64,000 nt of DNA from an uncultured Tenacibaculum sp. (GTDB lineage: Bacteria > Bacteroidota > Bacteroidia > Flavobacteriales > Flavobacteriaceae), in contig CANLQH010000001.1 in the NCBI GenBank assembly GCA_947493285.1, forward strand, positions 744,001-808,000, written 5' to 3'. Both the position numbers and the translations under genes were made by a program. The notes under the pieces were generated by a model. The model saw nothing but the letters and a program-made list of their open reading frames with translations, was not told where the DNA came from and searched no databases. Positions 1 to 7,759 of this stretch are shown here, in pieces. Position 1 is the stretch's first letter. Each line of letters starts with the position of its first letter.

Positions 1-65
1 CAGCATGGGAAATTGCAAATCGTGAAAACCGAATTGTGGTAGATAAAGCTGATACTAGCAAGTAA
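1..65 (+). CDS. C-terminal end of an unidentified protein (partial)
   Basis: An open frame enters from the left edge (codons begin at base 3) and ends at TAA 63-65. The 20 visible residues begin AWEIANRENRIVV and end in a polar tail. That is too little to assign a family. A strong hairpin with a T run follows within 35 bases, which supports this being the true end of a transcript. Confidence 0.5.
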   Translation, partial: AWEIANRENRIVVDKADTSK

Positions 66-94
66 TTAAAATTACAAATTTGTTTATATAAATT

Positions 95-122
95 AAAACT
101 CGTCATTTGGCGAGTTTTTTTT
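95..122 (+). terminator. Rho-independent terminator
   Basis: AAAACTCG at 95-102 pairs with CGAGTTTT at 111-118 around an 8-base loop and runs into a T tract. It lies directly after the partial gene that ends at 65. Confidence 0.8.
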
Positions 123-166
123 ATGATTGCTTTTTTATATTCGTATTAAAATAAATTGCTAATTAA

Positions 167-1051
167 ATGATATTCTCTTTTATACTTATTATAACTATTA
201 TTTCTCTTCTTTTTTTTCTAACTAATAGTTCTAAAAGTAAATCATCTTCTTCATGGATCGTTCCTTCTATTGATTTTCCTAAAAAATGGAAAAACATTTT
301 AATACAAAAAGTAGCTTTTTATAATGCCTTACCAAACAAAGAGAAAAACTTATTTGAATATAAAATTCAAGAGTTCTTATTAAACTGCGATATTATTGGC
401 GTTAAAACTTCAGTAGATATTACCGATAAACTTTTAATTGCTTCAAGTGCGGTAATCCCAATTTTCAATTTCCCTAATTGGAAATACCCCAATATTAAAG
501 AGGTTATTTTATATCCTGCTATGTTTAATCAGCATTTTGAAACTGAAGGAGGTAATCGCAGAATATTAGGAATGGTGGGCAATGGTTATTTAGATAATAA
601 AATGGTGCTTTCTAAACCCGCTTTACATCTTGGTTTTAGTAACGAGTCTGATAAAAAAAACACTGCCATACATGAATTTGTACACTTAATAGACAAGTTA
701 GATGGCAATATTGATGGAATACCACATGTTTTATTAGAAAAACAGTACACCATACCTTGGATAGATTTAATAAATCAAAAAATTGAAGACATCTACGATA
801 AAACCTCTGATATTAATCCATATGGTGGCACTAATAAAGCAGAATTCTTTTCGGTTGCAAGCGAGTACTTTTTTGAACGTCCTAAGCTATTAGCTAGAAA
901 GCATCCTGAATTATATGAACTACTAGAAAAAATATTTAAGCAAGATATGGATGATATGAATCTACATCTTAAGAAAATAGATATTTCTAGAAACGATCCT
1001 TGTTTATGCAACAGCGGACTTAAATATAAAAAATGCTGTGGTGCTAGTTAA
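167..1051 (+). CDS. MtfA-like zinc metallopeptidase (M90) with SEC-C tail
   Basis: A membrane-anchored member of the MtfA/M90 family of zinc peptidases. Residues 1-20 are a hydrophobic anchor. The zinc motif HEFVH is at about 169-173, followed by a downstream EFFSVASEYFF segment that should supply the third ligand, as in MtfA. The last ~18 residues form a SEC-C zinc finger (NDPCLCNSGLKYKKCCG), as in SecA tails, which suggests metal-dependent protein contact. The length (294 aa) suits the family plus the added tail. The gene stops 1 base before the convergent ABC-F gene, leaving no room for a terminator. The substrate cannot be read from the sequence; E. coli MtfA acts on the Mlc repressor, but that role is not assumed here. 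Confidence 0.85.
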   Translation: MIFSFILIITIISLLFFLTNSSKSKSSSSWIVPSIDFPKKWKNILIQKVAFYNALPNKEKNLFEYKIQEFLLNCDIIGVKTSVDITDKLLIASSAVIPIFNFPNWKYPNIKEVILYPAMFNQHFETEGGNRRILGMVGNGYLDNKMVLSKPALHLGFSNESDKKNTAIHEFVHLIDKLDGNIDGIPHVLLEKQYTIPWIDLINQKIEDIYDKTSDINPYGGTNKAEFFSVASEYFFERPKLLARKHPELYELLEKIFKQDMDDMNLHLKKIDISRNDPCLCNSGLKYKKCCGAS

Positions 1052-1052
1052 A

Positions 1053-2684
1053 CTATAAACCAATCTCTTTTAAAGCATTGATGTTATTACGCTCTAAAAA
1101 TGCATCAATTGTTTCAAAATGTTCGATAACACGTTTGTCTTTAAACTCAAATACTTTTTGCGATAAGCCCTGTAAGAAATCACGATCGTGAGATACCAAG
1201 ATTAAGGTTCCATCAAAATGCATTAAAGCTTCCTTAATAACATCTTTCGATCGTAAATCTAAATGGTTTGTTGGCTCATCTAAAATCAACACATTAACAG
1301 GTTCTAACAACAACTTCACCATTGCTAAACGTGTTCTTTCTCCACCTGAAAGTACTTTTACTTTCTTATCAATATCATCGCCAGCAAACATAAAACGACC
1401 TAAGATATTTTTTATCTGCGTACGAATATCTCCTTCGGCAACTTCATCTACTGTTTGGAATACTGTTAACTCAGGATCTAATAACGACGCTTGATTCTGT
1501 GCAAAATATCCCACTTTAGCATTGTGCCCTAAGCCGCATTCACCTTCAAAATCAATTTCTCCCATAATTGCTTTAATCATGGTTGATTTTCCTTCTCCGT
1601 TACGACCAACAAACGATACTTTTTCTCCTCGAGCAATTGAAAAACTAGCATCTTTAAACACGGTTAAATCTCCATATTTCTTTGTTAATCCTTCAACTTT
1701 TACTGGATAATCTCCAGAACGTGGTGATGGAGGAAAACGTAATTTTAAAGAAGTAGTATCAACCTCATCAATTTCAATCGGAACAATTTTTTCTAACATT
1801 CGCTCACGCGATGCTACTTGATTTGTTTTAGAATACGTTCCTTTAAAACGCTCTATAAAACTCTTAATATCAGCAATAGTTTTTTGCTGTTCTTGATAAG
1901 CTTTTATTTGATGCGAACGACGTTCTTTACGTAATTCTAAATAATGAGAATAATTTGCTTTATAATCGTGAATCGTTCCCATAGTAACCTCAATAGTTCT
2001 ATTGGTAATATTATCGATAAACGCTTTATCATGCGAAATTACCACTACCGCCTTAGCTTTGTTTAACAAGAAGTTTTCTAACCAAATAACCGACTCGATA
2101 TCTACGTGATTAGTAGGCTCATCTAATAAAATTAAATCTGGTTTTTGTAGTAAAATTTTAGCCAGTTCTATACGCATACGCCAACCTCCACTAAACTCTG
2201 AAGTTAACCGATCGAAATCATCTTGTTTAAAACCTAAACCTTTTAATGCTTTTTCTACCTCAGCTTCGTAATTTACTTCTTCTAAAGCGTAATAACTTTC
2301 TCCTAAATCAGAAACGCGCTCGATAATTTTCATGTACTCATCCGATTCGTAATCTGTACGGGTTTCAAGCTGTTTGTTTAAAGCATCCATTTCTTCTTTC
2401 ATAGAAAAAACAGCTTCAAAAGCTTTCGATGCTTCTTCTTTTACCGTGCAATTATCTTCCATTAATAAATGCTGTGGCAAATAGGCAATTACTGTATCTT
2501 TCGGACTTCGAACACCACCTTTAGTAGCTTTAGAAACGCCTGCTATAATTTTCATCATAGTAGATTTCCCTGCTCCATTCTTACCCATTAAAGCTATTTT
2601 ATCATTCTCGTTTATTACAAACGAAACATCTTTAAATAAGGTTTTTCCACTAAACTCAACCGTTAATTGATCTACAGTAATCAT
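1053..2684 (-). CDS. ABC-F family ATPase (ribosome-associated type)
   Basis: A soluble protein with two tandem ATP-binding cassettes and no transmembrane segment, the ABC-F architecture. Cassette 1 has Walker A GKNGAGKST (~34-42), signature SGGWRMRIELAK and Walker B LLDEPTNHVD. Cassette 2 has GRNGEGKST, LSGGERTRLAM and LILDEPTNHLD. Between them is a basic, helical linker (~240-305) of the kind that reaches the tRNA sites of the ribosome. ABC-F proteins modulate translation, and some protect ribosomes from antibiotics. The 543-aa length and short linker fit a housekeeping YbiT/EttA-type factor better than a resistance factor, but the subfamily cannot be settled by eye. It is monocistronic, transcribed leftwards and convergent with the M90 peptidase. 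Confidence 0.9.
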   Translation of the reverse strand: MITVDQLTVEFSGKTLFKDVSFVINENDKIALMGKNGAGKSTMMKIIAGVSKATKGGVRSPKDTVIAYLPQHLLMEDNCTVKEEASKAFEAVFSMKEEMDALNKQLETRTDYESDEYMKIIERVSDLGESYYALEEVNYEAEVEKALKGLGFKQDDFDRLTSEFSGGWRMRIELAKILLQKPDLILLDEPTNHVDIESVIWLENFLLNKAKAVVVISHDKAFIDNITNRTIEVTMGTIHDYKANYSHYLELRKERRSHQIKAYQEQQKTIADIKSFIERFKGTYSKTNQVASRERMLEKIVPIEIDEVDTTSLKLRFPPSPRSGDYPVKVEGLTKKYGDLTVFKDASFSIARGEKVSFVGRNGEGKSTMIKAIMGEIDFEGECGLGHNAKVGYFAQNQASLLDPELTVFQTVDEVAEGDIRTQIKNILGRFMFAGDDIDKKVKVLSGGERTRLAMVKLLLEPVNVLILDEPTNHLDLRSKDVIKEALMHFDGTLILVSHDRDFLQGLSQKVFEFKDKRVIEHFETIDAFLERNNINALKEIGL

Positions 2685-2866
2685 ACATCTTAATTTTGAA
2701 TGGCGAAATTAGCAAAATCTGTGCATAACTTATTAAAAACTTTCTTTCTAATAATTTATTGATTTTACTATATTTGAGTGAAGAAAAAGATTGCTAAAAC
2801 TCACCGTAGTATATATTAATTTGAGCTCGTTAGATTAAATTCTGATTGCACATCTCTTTTTCTAAA

Positions 2867-2919
2867 AAAACATACATATACTATTATCCGTTTTTTTAAT
2901 CCGGATAACAGTATGTTTT
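2867..2919. repeat. Long imperfect hairpin left of the cassette-like island
   Basis: AAAACATAC (2867-2875) pairs with GTATGTTTT (2911-2919), and TTATCCG (2884-2890) with CGGATAA (2902-2908). It lies in the 279-bp gap after the ABC-F promoter and 16 bases before the first cassette boundary at 2935. It could be the variable stem of a decayed attC-like element whose 3' edge (TACATATAACCA-GTT) resembles the edges of the two intact elements. Confidence 0.5.
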
Positions 2920-2934
2920 ATTTACATATAACCA

Positions 2935-2944
2935 GTTGTGTGTA
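2935..2944. other. Left boundary core of cassette-like module 1
   Basis: GTTGTGTGTA here is the exact reverse complement of TACACACAAC at 3352-3361, the first bases of the terminal element of the same module. In integrons a cassette starts at the GTT of the upstream recombination core, and its first bases match the inverse core of its own attC. The same relation is seen in module 2. The module's reading frame starts 20 bases further on, typical cassette geometry. Confidence 0.6.
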
Positions 2945-2963
2945 AGCCAAAAAATTAAATGAG

Positions 2964-3340
2964 ATGATTCATCCTTTACTAAATAATTCTCAAGAATATA
3001 CCGAGGAGACTTTTGACGAAGTTAAAACCAGATATGTTGAATTTGGTAAAGATTTATATGAGATATTAAGAGTTAATGAGCCTAAAATATTTGACAGCTT
3101 AAAATTCTATAAAACGACTAAACTGATTGAAAAAACTAGTTGGGGTGAAGTTGAAACTGAAAATAGTTACGCAGTATATGATGATGAAAAAAATCTTTTG
3201 GAATACAGCTAGAACCTATGACCCCTGTTATTTGTTTGCATAATGAACTAACTCAAATAGAAATTGGAGACTGGGACGGAAATGATTATTATGCGGAATC
3301 TCTAAAATTTATACGAGAAGAATTAATAGTAGAAATGTAA
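2964..3340 (+). pseudogene. Small hypothetical cassette gene, frameshifted at an A7 run
   Basis: The frame from ATG 2964 codes 82 residues and stops at 3212, just after a run of seven A (3187-3193). If one A is added to the run, the frame stays open to TAA 3338-3340, giving a continuous acidic 125-aa protein. Its second half (start FGIQLEPMTPVICLHNE, end LKFIREELIVEM) reads like real protein and fills the module exactly to the terminal element. It is therefore either a one-base deletion, a sequencing error in a homopolymer, or slippage. I do not recognise the family. The size and acidity are common among cassette-borne hypothetical and immunity-like proteins, but no function is claimed. Confidence 0.7.
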
Positions 3341-3351
3341 TAAAAAAAGCC

Positions 3352-3552
3352 TACACACAACACGGTGTATAAAACATAGCTAATAAGTGCTAAACTGAAA
3401 GGTTTCTGCATATTTGTGATGTCCGCCAAATTTTTAATTTGGCTTTTAAAATTGATAAATTAAAACAAAATATAAAAATTCGGCTCTGTGTTAATCCGAA
3501 AAGTTAGTATCTTTTTGCACGCTACGTTTCATACACAAGCCCGTTGGGCTTA
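3352..3552. repeat. attC-like element closing module 1
   Basis: A 201-bp imperfect inverted repeat. The left arm GTGTATAAAACATAGC pairs with the right arm GCTACGTTTCATACAC at 14 of 16 positions. Both exceptions are A-C on the top strand and T-G wobbles on the bottom strand. The outer cores are TACACACAAC (3352-3361) and GTTGGGCTTA (3543-3552); GTTGGGC fits the integron core GTTRRRY. The centre holds a further small hairpin (GCCAAA...TTTGGC). This is the layout of a long integron attC site. Confidence 0.65.
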
Positions 3553-3569
3553 ATTAACGCAAATACCAA

Positions 3570-4331
3570 ATGATAGACGAATTTAAGAAATCCATTAGTT
3601 CAATACTTTACGAAAGAACGACAAGTCCTTTATTCGGAGCTTTTCTATTTAGCTGGATTGTCTGGAATTGGAAAATAGTATTGGTTCTTTTTTTTACAAA
3701 TACGAAAGAGTTAAAAACTACAAAATTTGAATACATAGATTCAAACTTATTGAATATTTATGATGGTCTTATTTACCCTATTATTTCAACTATTTTAATT
3801 CTAACTGTTTATTCTTGGTTGGCCGAACAAGCTTATAGATTGTGGTTATACTTCGACAAAAGAAAAAGTGACCATAAGAATTCAATAGAAAAACAAAAAC
3901 TTTTGACTTTAGAACAGTCTATGAAGTTAAGAGTTGAACTTGCTAACAAGGAGGAAAGTTTTGAAAAATTGATAAAAGACAAAGATGACTTAATTACAGC
4001 ACTTAAAAACGAAAACTCTGAACTAACTACAAGATTGAACGATATATCGAATAATCGAAAACAAATAGAATTAACAAATAATAACTCATCAAAAGATAAA
4101 AAAGAAATGGATGAGTTTTTCTCTAATGAAAATGCAGTTAATCACTTTGAAGAGATAGCGAATTATATCCAACATAATTGGCAATTCGAAAATAAAGCAA
4201 TACCAGATAGGATAGCGTCATACTACATTGCTCACGATTTAATTAAAAAAGGAAGTGGAAGTGGCAGGTATGACTTTACTGAAAAAGGTAAGAATTACTT
4301 GAAAGAATATTTTAAAATTTATAATAAATAA
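3570..4331 (+). CDS. Unrecognised two-TM, coiled-coil membrane protein in cassette-like module 2
   Basis: A 253-aa protein. It has a short polar N-terminus, a Trp-rich first membrane segment (~20-42, containing SPLFGAFLFSWIVWNWKI), a second membrane segment (~66-84), and a long charged coiled coil (~95-170). The C-terminal domain of ~80 residues ends in a DFTEKGKNYLKEYF segment that looks like the tail of a winged helix. The family is not recognised. Membrane anchor plus coiled coil plus a small DNA/protein-binding-like domain would suit a sensor or a defence-type membrane effector, but that is inference only. ATG 3570 lies 18 bases after the 3543-3552 core, and the TAA ends 1 base before the closing element, so the gene fills its module. 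Confidence 0.8.
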   Translation: MIDEFKKSISSILYERTTSPLFGAFLFSWIVWNWKIVLVLFFTNTKELKTTKFEYIDSNLLNIYDGLIYPIISTILILTVYSWLAEQAYRLWLYFDKRKSDHKNSIEKQKLLTLEQSMKLRVELANKEESFEKLIKDKDDLITALKNENSELTTRLNDISNNRKQIELTNNNSSKDKKEMDEFFSNENAVNHFEEIANYIQHNWQFENKAIPDRIASYYIAHDLIKKGSGSGRYDFTEKGKNYLKEYFKIYNK

Positions 4332-4332
4332 C

Positions 4333-4470
4333 TAAGCCCAACAATGGCTATAAGTAATTGCTGGTTCTCGCCTACTTACGAAAATCCTCGCGGATTTTCT
4401 ATTCGGTTTGTATTTGCTAATTTAGTTGCTGAAACACGCAACGAAATCATACACAAACACGTTAACAGTA
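4333..4470. repeat. attC-like element closing module 2
   Basis: A 138-bp imperfect inverted repeat. It opens with TAAGCCCAAC (4333-4342), the exact reverse complement of GTTGGGCTTA at 3543-3552, and it contains GCCCAAC, a fit to the inverse core RYYYAAC. The right arm is GCAACGAAATCATACACAAACAC followed by GTTAACAGTA (4461-4470); it shares CATACACAA with the first element. The central hairpin is AAAATCC-tcgc-GGATTTT. Arm pairing is weaker than in the first element. No TACTGTTAAC partner occurs downstream, so this appears to be the array end. Confidence 0.65.
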
Positions 4471-4549
4471 ATATCAAAAAAACTATTTTTATTAATATTC
4501 TTACTTAACATATCTTTTTGATTAAAAAACAGTAAACCTTTATTTTTTT

Positions 4550-4948
4550 CTATATTTCGGAATCCCCTTCTGCTATTGGTTCTCTACTTGTTGTTAACCT
4601 CCACGCATTAACACTGGTTAAACTATTTCCAGGATCTAATTGCTGCCATAGAAAATTCAACGGCTTTTCTGTTCTTAAAACCTTGTAAATATTATCAAAA
4701 TCATAAATTGGAATAAAAATTTTAATTACCGAATCAGATCTAACTCCGTTTTTTCTATCATCAATATGACTAGGTTCTTCAAAAAAATTTAACTCAGCAA
4801 CTCTAACTCCATTTGCTAAACCTCCTGATCTAAAATTTAATTTAATATACCTTTCCCAAGTTCTTCCAAAACCAGGTCCTGAACCCGCTGAACTTCTTCC
4901 TATTGATACTTCATATGTCTGAATTTCTCCTGCATAAACTTGTGCCAT
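4550..4948 (-). CDS. Hypothetical 132-aa protein
   Basis: A soluble, non-secreted protein starting MAQVYAGEIQTYEV with a Gly/Ser/Arg-rich segment (~18-32, SSAGSGPGFGRTWERY) and an acidic end. There is no signal peptide, membrane segment or cysteine cluster. The family is not recognised. It lies alone between the cassette-like island and the SGNH hydrolase on the opposite strand. It is not bracketed by the attC-like elements, so it is probably not part of the array. Confidence 0.6.
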   Translation of the reverse strand: MAQVYAGEIQTYEVSIGRSSAGSGPGFGRTWERYIKLNFRSGGLANGVRVAELNFFEEPSHIDDRKNGVRSDSVIKIFIPIYDFDNIYKVLRTEKPLNFLWQQLDPGNSLTSVNAWRLTTSREPIAEGDSEI

Positions 4949-5083
4949 GTCTTTTGTTTTTTTTAAAAGTAATACAAAACAGAAACTATAACTAAGGTAA
5001 ATTCCTCAAAAAAAATCTTTTTAACACTTAATTTTACTGTTTTTTATTTCAAACTTGTTATCTTGTTTTTATTACAAAAAACA

Positions 5084-5761
5084 ATGAAAAAACTACTTTT
5101 ATTCTTTTTCTTTATTCAAGTTTCATTACAAGCTCAAAACATTCTTTTTGTAGGTAATAGTTTAACCTACACTAATAATATGCCTGAAATATTAGAGTAT
5201 GTTGGCAAGAAAAATGGAGTTAGCATAAAAACTAAAAGTTTGTGTTTTCCTAATTATGCAATCATAGATCATTTAAATCAAGGGTTATTACAAAAATTAT
5301 TAGAAAAACAATCGTTTGATTATATCATTATTCAACAAGGTCCTTCATCGCAAGAACAAGGAAAACAAATGTTATTAAAAGATGGTGCAAAAATGAAAGC
5401 ACTTTGTAATAAATACAACATTAAATTGGGGTATTATATGGTTTGGCCATCTGTAAGATATTATCATACCTTTAATAAAGTTATAGAAAATCACACGCTA
5501 GCGGCTAAACAAAATAACGCTACTTTATTCCCTGTTGGTACTATATGGAAAGAGTACAACACCTATAAAGAAAAAGAAAACCTGTATAGCCTTGATAATT
5601 TTCATCCATCTAAAATTGGTAGTTTTTTAGCAGCGTTAACTATTTTTCATCAATTGTATCCAACAAAAAACCTTCAACAATTACCCTTTAAAAAATATAG
5701 AAAATGGGTAACCGATGAAGGTTCTTTTAATTTATTAATTCAGCTAGTAGAAAAGCATTAA
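5084..5761 (+). CDS. Secreted SGNH/GDSL-type hydrolase
   Basis: The ATG at 5084 is chosen because it opens a clean signal peptide (MKKLLLFFFFIQ...LQAQ); a longer frame would need a TTG at 5063. After cleavage come the SGNH block I (FVGNSLTY, nucleophile Ser), a block with IQQGPSSQ, and near the end DNFHPS, which holds the catalytic Asp and His. Such enzymes cleave esters or acetyl groups from carbohydrates, lipids or peptides; the substrate is unknown. Its TAA overlaps the stop codon of the convergent TPR protein by 4 bases, so no terminator separates the two. Confidence 0.85.
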   Translation: MKKLLLFFFFIQVSLQAQNILFVGNSLTYTNNMPEILEYVGKKNGVSIKTKSLCFPNYAIIDHLNQGLLQKLLEKQSFDYIIIQQGPSSQEQGKQMLLKDGAKMKALCNKYNIKLGYYMVWPSVRYYHTFNKVIENHTLAAKQNNATLFPVGTIWKEYNTYKEKENLYSLDNFHPSKIGSFLAALTIFHQLYPTKNLQQLPFKKYRKWVTDEGSFNLLIQLVEKH

Positions 5762-6384
5762 GATTTCTCACATTTTTGTATAATTTGCTCCGCTCGTTTA
5801 AACATAAACTTAGGGTAAAACTTTTCTGATATTTTTTCTTCTTTTGCGAATTCTACTGCTTTTTTTACATCTTTACAAAAAGGTGTTATTGGTTGTCCAA
5901 AAAAACGTGCAGCTCCCATATCCGCTTCTGCTTTACTCATTATAACTCTAGGGTTTTTAGGAGCTAACTTTAAAGCTTTAGCATATAGCGCACTATTTTT
6001 CATAGACATAGTCATTCCATATTTTTGACCATCAAAAGCCATATATGCTACATTTAAAAATGCTTGATTAGTTAGAATCTCTGGATTGTCTGGAGATAAT
6101 AATTTTGCCGCATCTAAAAACCCTTGTGCCCTATTTAATTTAGCTTTTAATACCGCTTCATCTTTTAATCCAAAACTTCCAATAATTTCTATGGTTGCCG
6201 CATAATACGATGGTAACCATTTATCTTTTTCTGCTTGCGAAATTCGCTCAAATAACTGACCTGCTTCTTTAGTTTTGTTTTGCTCCCATAAATCAAAAGC
6301 TTTGTCCATTCCTTTTTCATATTGAGATTGTGCAGATACAGTTACTGCAATTACCAATGCTATTAATGTGATTATTTTTTTCAT
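5758..6384 (-). CDS. Secreted TPR-like repeat protein
   Basis: A 208-aa protein with a signal peptide (cleavage after VSA-Q, ~19) and helical repeats with TPR spacing (AFDLWEQNKTKEAGQLFERI, ALKLAPKNPRVIM). No catalytic residues are evident. It is likely a periplasmic scaffold or partner protein. It is the last gene of the leftward cluster TonB receptor, hydrolase, DUF2141 protein, TPR protein, 7 bases after the DUF2141 gene, and so probably co-transcribed with it. Confidence 0.75.
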   Translation of the reverse strand: MKKIITLIALVIAVTVSAQSQYEKGMDKAFDLWEQNKTKEAGQLFERISQAEKDKWLPSYYAATIEIIGSFGLKDEAVLKAKLNRAQGFLDAAKLLSPDNPEILTNQAFLNVAYMAFDGQKYGMTMSMKNSALYAKALKLAPKNPRVIMSKAEADMGAARFFGQPITPFCKDVKKAVEFAKEEKISEKFYPKFMFKRAEQIIQKCEKS

Positions 6385-6391
6385 CTTGAGT

Positions 6392-6811
6392 TTATTTTAT
6401 ATTAATTGATATTGTTGTGTTTTTGTCTACGTTAAATTTTGCGTCTTCATATTTAGGAGGTCCCATAAAAGCTTTTGCGTCATTAGACATTCCTGTTGGT
6501 TCTTTAGGGATTCCAAAAAAGTTAGTATCCATTTTCTTATTGTCATTTACATCATGAAAGGCAGAAACTGCATAAACTCCTGTTAAAATATCTTTTAAAG
6601 TTACCGTAGCTTTTTTATTAACTACTTTCACGATAACTCCTTTTAATGGTTTCTTTAAAAAATCATCAGCTTTATTATAAAGAGCTACATATATGTCTCC
6701 TTTGTCCGATTTCATTCCTTTAAAATCTATCGTTATTGTGTGATTTTCTTGTGAAAAAGAAGTTAAAATTCCGATTAAAAAAAGCATTCCGATTAAAATA
6801 ATTCGTTGCAT
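6392..6811 (-). CDS. DUF2141 secreted protein
   Basis: The start at 6811 (MQRIILIGMLFLIG) is preferred over an upstream start at 6850 because it begins the signal peptide directly. The mature part is a small beta-rich domain with the DUF2141 hallmarks: GDIYVALYN near the front, and GVYAVSAFHDVNDNKKMDTNFFG, where the DVNDN-K-D segment is a likely calcium-type loop. Function is unknown; these are commonly found next to TonB receptors in Bacteroidota. A paired LytTR-type operator lies 63 bases upstream, so it appears to have its own promoter despite the tight gene order. Confidence 0.8.
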   Translation of the reverse strand: MQRIILIGMLFLIGILTSFSQENHTITIDFKGMKSDKGDIYVALYNKADDFLKKPLKGVIVKVVNKKATVTLKDILTGVYAVSAFHDVNDNKKMDTNFFGIPKEPTGMSNDAKAFMGPPKYEDAKFNVDKNTTISINIK

Positions 6812-6873
6812 AGTTTTTGTTTTTTGACAACACAAACACCTCGTTTCCATTCATTTATAAATAAAAAACAAAA

Positions 6874-6903
6874 CCGAGTTGTTGTTTTTTATTACTGAAT
6901 TGT
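6874..6903 (-). promoter_or_regulatory. Paired 21-bp-period operator upstream of the DUF2141 gene
   Basis: Read on the minus strand: ACAATTCAG (6903-6895) and ACAACTCGG (6882-6874), starts 21 bp apart. The spacing of two ~9-bp direct repeats with a 12-bp gap is that of LytTR-family binding sites. The distal half-site overlaps the last codons of the hydrolase gene. Confidence 0.6.
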
Positions 6904-7698
6904 TAATAATTTATCAATCTCCTTAAACACTTTTTCTGTTTCTAATTTTAATGCCTCTAAATGACCTTTTTCAGAAACAAAAAATGCTTTTGGTTCTTTT
7001 GCATTTTTAAACACAACCTCTGATTGACTCATTGGAATTGATTTATCTACTTTTCCATGGATAATCAATTTTGGCATATTCTCTATCCCCTTTATTTCAT
7101 TTTTTGATGGGTACATTTTACCTAAAGCTCCCTCTATAAACATATGGGCTTCTTTAGGTGCGTATAACTTTGCTACATCGGCAAATGAAGCAAACCCACC
7201 ATCTAAAATCAACGCACTAACTTCATCTTGATGGGTTTTAGTAAAATAAGTTGCAATCTGACAACCCAAAGAAGCTCCCATTACAATTAGCTTAGTATTT
7301 TTTATTACTTCATTCTTTTTCATTTTTGCATATATAACCTCTACATCACTCTTTATATTTATGTGAGTCGGGTTTCCTGTAGATTTACCATATCCTCTAA
7401 AATCTACCGCATACACTTGATAACCATTTTCTACTAAAGGTTCAATCATATACATATACGTTGAAATATTACCTCCAGCTCCATGAAAAAATAGAACGCT
7501 TGCTTTAGGAGTTACTTTTGGTTGAAAAAAAGCAGTATGAATGGTATCTTCTTCAACTGAAATAAAGTCTTCTAAATATGGTATTTTAACTTCTCTCCAT
7601 TCTTTTTTTGGAAAGTAAAATTTCTCTTCAAATTGTGCATTTACAAATTGACTGGCAACTATAGTTATAAGTATAATTAAGGTTTTTATATTTTTCAT
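6892..7698 (-). CDS. Secreted alpha/beta-hydrolase (serine esterase/acyl hydrolase type)
   Basis: A 268-aa protein with a signal peptide (~1-21, VNAQ). The oxyanion segment FFHGAGGN is at ~70, the nucleophile elbow GASLGC at ~140, the DKSIP segment supplies the acid, and KGHLEAL supplies the catalytic His. This is the Hydrolase_4 monoacylglycerol-lipase-like fold. It probably cleaves an ester or peptide in the periplasm. It lies between the TonB receptor and the DUF2141 gene, and carries a paired operator 62 bases upstream. A 28-bp near-identical direct repeat flanks the gene (6876-6903 and 7762-7789). Confidence 0.85.
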   Translation of the reverse strand: MKNIKTLIILITIVASQFVNAQFEEKFYFPKKEWREVKIPYLEDFISVEEDTIHTAFFQPKVTPKASVLFFHGAGGNISTYMYMIEPLVENGYQVYAVDFRGYGKSTGNPTHINIKSDVEVIYAKMKKNEVIKNTKLIVMGASLGCQIATYFTKTHQDEVSALILDGGFASFADVAKLYAPKEAHMFIEGALGKMYPSKNEIKGIENMPKLIIHGKVDKSIPMSQSEVVFKNAKEPKAFFVSEKGHLEALKLETEKVFKEIDKLLTIQ

Positions 7699-7759
7699 AA
7701 TGTTTTTGTTTTATACTTCAAATTTGCAAATTGAATAAGAAATTTAAAAAGTATTATCT

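Noticed and set aside
2867..2919. Hairpin read as a terminator of the ABC-F gene
   Set aside because: It lies upstream of that gene's start on the opposite strand side, so it cannot end its transcript.
5063..5083. Upstream TTG as start of the SGNH hydrolase
   Set aside because: It would put seven residues in front of a clean signal peptide; ATG 5084 is better.
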